Assembly: GCA_004552965.1 (NCBI GenBank)
Contig: SFMU01000018.1
Location: 1 to 37,892, forward strand
Source of the DNA: Bacteroidales bacterium
GTDB taxonomy: Bacteria > Bacteroidota > Bacteroidia > Bacteroidales > UBA932
Reading direction: 5' to 3'
Length of the DNA: 37,892 nucleotides
Shown here: in pieces, positions 36,672 through 37,892 of the stretch
Layout: every line of letters begins with the position of its first letter
Numbering within the stretch: position 1 is the first letter of the stretch
Notes under the pieces: model-generated
The model's database searches: none
Seen by the model: the letters and a program-made list of their open reading frames with translations, nothing else
What the model was told of the DNA's origin: nothing
Position numbers and translations under genes: made by a program

Positions 36672-36938
36672 ATGTACACCATCGTTTTCTCCGAAGACGC
36701 GAAGAAAGACCTGAAGGAACTTAACAAGAGATCTCCACAGGCCGTATCCAAACTCTCAAAACTCCTAGACGAAGTCCGGGAACACCCCCGGACGGGAACG
36801 GGTCAGGTGGAGCAGCTTAAGGGCTACGATGGCTCTGTGTATTCCAGACGAATCACCAAAGAACATCGACTCATTTACAAGATCTACGATGAAGTAGTAG
36901 AAGTGCTCGTGCTCTCAACATTTGGCCATTACAAATAA
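36672..36938 (+). CDS. Type II toxin, YoeB (Txe) family mRNA interferase
   Basis: The 88-residue protein matches YoeB. MYTIVFSEDAKKDLKELNKR is the N-terminal helix region and EQLKG carries the catalytic glutamate. SRRITKEHRLIYKI contains the catalytic arginine, and the C-terminal FGHYK supplies the conserved His-Tyr pair. YoeB cleaves mRNA in the ribosomal A site. All expected active-site residues are present, so the toxin looks functional. A terminator follows six bases after the stop. Confidence 0.92.
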   Translation: MYTIVFSEDAKKDLKELNKRSPQAVSKLSKLLDEVREHPRTGTGQVEQLKGYDGSVYSRRITKEHRLIYKIYDEVVEVLVLSTFGHYK

Positions 36939-36943
36939 TTATT

Positions 36944-36967
36944 CGCTCACTTCGGTGAGCGTTTTTG
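36944..36967 (+). terminator. Terminator of the toxin-antitoxin operon
   Basis: CGCTCAC (36944-36950) pairs with GTGAGCG (36955-36961) around a TTCG tetraloop, followed by TTTTTG. This is a compact, stable intrinsic terminator. Confidence 0.9.
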
Positions 36968-37065
36968 TTCCCCGACTGTTAAACGGCAGATTATATTCTT
37001 CAGGAAGCATTTCCGATGGGATTTTATACAAGGATCCTTCAGGGCACCTTGACAAATGACTTTGC

Positions 37066-37117
37066 AAAAATCTAGGAAAGGTGTATAAAGCCTGCTGGTA
37101 AAAATCTAGGAAAGGTG
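37066..37117 (+). repeat. Two exact 18-bp direct repeats upstream of the ATPase remnant
   Basis: AAAAATCTAGGAAAGGTG occurs at 37066-37083 and again at 37100-37117, with a 34-bp period. The second copy ends three bases before the ATG of the truncated ATPase gene. The repeat could be a duplicated promoter/leader element or a regulatory site. Confidence 0.85.
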
Positions 37118-37120
37118 AAC

Positions 37121-37213
37121 ATGAAAAGAAAGATATATGATAAGCTTCTTCAGTGGAAGAACGAGAAAGATGGAACAACAGCCCTTATGATTGAGGGAGC
37201 ACGACGTCTTTAG
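37121..37213 (+). pseudogene. N-terminal remnant of an AAA/DUF4143-type ATPase
   Basis: From the ATG at 37121 the frame reads MKRKIYDKLLQWKNEKDGTT, ALMIEGARRL, then a stop. This is the typical beginning of Bacteroidetes ATPases of the AAA_14/DUF4143 group, in which GARR is followed by VGKS/T of the Walker A motif. The match is lost immediately after GARR, where IS66 sequence begins. About 30 codons remain, so the gene is dead. The last 29 bases overlap the tnpB fragment on the other strand. Confidence 0.75.
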
Positions 37214-37460
37214 AACCGGGGATGGGCATCCCGAAGGTCCCTCTGTCAAGCATCTTTGAGTAGATGACCATTCCGCCAGTCTCATAGTGAAGCAACTTGA
37301 TTCTGTTCCTGCGCTTGTTCACGAAGATGTACACGTCTCCATTCATCGGATCTCCGCCTATCTTGTTCCGCACAAGACCGCACAGTGTATGAAAGCTTTT
37401 TCGCATGTCTGTTGGCTCGCTGTAGAGCCAATAGCGAAGTCTACGTTCCAGGTTAAACAT
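37185..37460 (-). pseudogene. IS66-family TnpB (Orf2-like) fragment, C-terminally truncated
   Basis: The 91-codon frame starts MFNLERRLRYWLYSEPTDMR and continues KSFHTLCGLVRNKIGGDPMN with GDVYIFVNKRRNRIKLLHYE and TGGMVIY, the IS66 TnpB signature. Family members have about 115-120 residues. Here the match ends near GSK (about 37206-37214), after which the frame reads seven codons of antisense ATPase sequence to a stop. The usual tnpC transposase that should follow is absent. Confidence 0.85.
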
Positions 37461-37820
37461 GAGTGGATGACGCTATGAAGATCTCCTTCAACTCACGACC
37501 GGTCAGATTGCCACTTATCCGCATCATCGTGCCGGTTGGTGTCCTGAGTTCGATGTTCACAGCAACGGTTTCTTGTGCAGACTCTTTCTGCTTGCTGCTA
37601 CGGGACCGTGAAGGCTTGATTGGGCTGCGAATAAATCATCCTCCCGGTATCAACTGAAGGAACTTGCCCGCGTTTTCCCCTTCCTCTTTCGGGGCGTACT
37701 TACGCTTGGCGTCATAGAAGTTCCATGGGCTAATCCCAAGTTCCGACAGGCGCTGTTTGTAACTGATCTTGTTCTCGTCGCAGTAGGCAATCACTTGGGC
37801 GACTATTCCTTTGTCATCAT
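37453..37820 (-). pseudogene. IS66-family TnpA (accessory protein) remnant with frameshift and internal stop
   Basis: A TnpA-like sequence can be read on the minus strand: GIVAQVIAYCDENKISYKQR, LSELGISPWNFYDAKRKYAP, KEEGENAGKFLQLIPGG, then an in-frame TGA at 37636-37638. It resumes FIRSPIKPSRSRSSKQKESA and ends NLTGRELKEIFIASSTHV. The likely start ATG at 37820 (reading MMTKE) is out of frame with this by one base. Both lesions make it non-functional. Its stop overlaps the tnpB start, as in intact IS66 elements. Confidence 0.75.
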
Positions 37821-37838
37821 GGCTTTTAGTATTTGATG

Positions 37839-37846
37839 CAAAGGTA
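37839..37846 (-). promoter_or_regulatory. Promoter -7 element of the IS66 remnant
   Basis: The minus strand reads TACCTTTG, a full TAnnTTTG match about 19 bases upstream of the decayed tnpA start codon. The -33 region and the element's terminal repeat were not recognised; the terminal repeat may lie just outside the window. Confidence 0.5.
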
Positions 37847-37892
37847 ACTACTTCCTAGCAGCCTAGATAGACGTCCTTAATCGGATGCTTAA

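Noticed and set aside
36939..37178. 79-codon minus-strand frame after the toxin gene
   Set aside because: Its C-terminus is the antisense of the toxin-antitoxin terminator and its N-terminus overlaps the ATPase remnant. No family is recognisable.

Overview
The window looks like a chromosomal segment of a Bacteroidales bacterium of moderate GC. The grounds are a SusC/RagA-type outer-membrane protein, promoters of the Bacteroidales TTTG-N19-TAnnTTTG type in front of many transcription units, little Shine-Dalgarno signal, a ribosomal protein S16 with a long Ala/Lys/Glu tail, and an IS66 remnant. I cannot name a species from the sequence alone.

Region 1 (1-11.6 kb) is a glycan-utilisation locus. 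A SusC fragment runs off the left edge on the minus strand, followed by a LacI-type regulator. A divergent plus-strand operon encodes an MFS sugar transporter, a secreted GH2 beta-mannosidase-like enzyme, a ROK sugar kinase, a GmhA-type sugar-phosphate isomerase and two tandem secreted GH36 alpha-galactosidases. The enzyme set points to galactosylated mannosides (galactomannan-like glycans). Near-palindromic sites built on TTAAYCGATTAA lie at both the susC promoter and the MFS promoter and are the likely LacI-type operators.

Region 2 (11.6-24.6 kb, minus strand) is the core transcription/translation cluster. In transcription order it reads tRNA-Thr(TGT), tRNA-Tyr, tRNA-Gly, tRNA-Thr(GGT), tuf, tRNA-Trp, secE, nusG, rplK, rplA, rplJ, rplL, rpoB, rpoC, nearly the E. 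coli tufB-rpoBC order. A strong promoter precedes it, a terminator-like hairpin lies between rplL and rpoB, and a bidirectional terminator separates rpoC from the GH36 genes.

Region 3 (24.6-34.6 kb): dxs (isoprenoid synthesis) is on the minus strand. Divergent from it is a long plus-strand operon: an MFSD1-like MFS transporter, an M20 metallopeptidase (possible DapE), lysC, dapB, dapA, dapD, dapF and a DUF975-type membrane protein. This is most of the succinylase route to meso-diaminopimelate and lysine.

Region 4 (34.6-37.9 kb): rimM and rpsP on the minus strand are divergent from tRNA-Leu(GAG). Next come a well-delimited candidate small RNA, a second terminator-like fold, a YefM/YoeB-type toxin-antitoxin pair with a 29-bp dyad over its promoter, and a decayed mobile region in which a truncated AAA ATPase gene is joined to a broken IS66 element.
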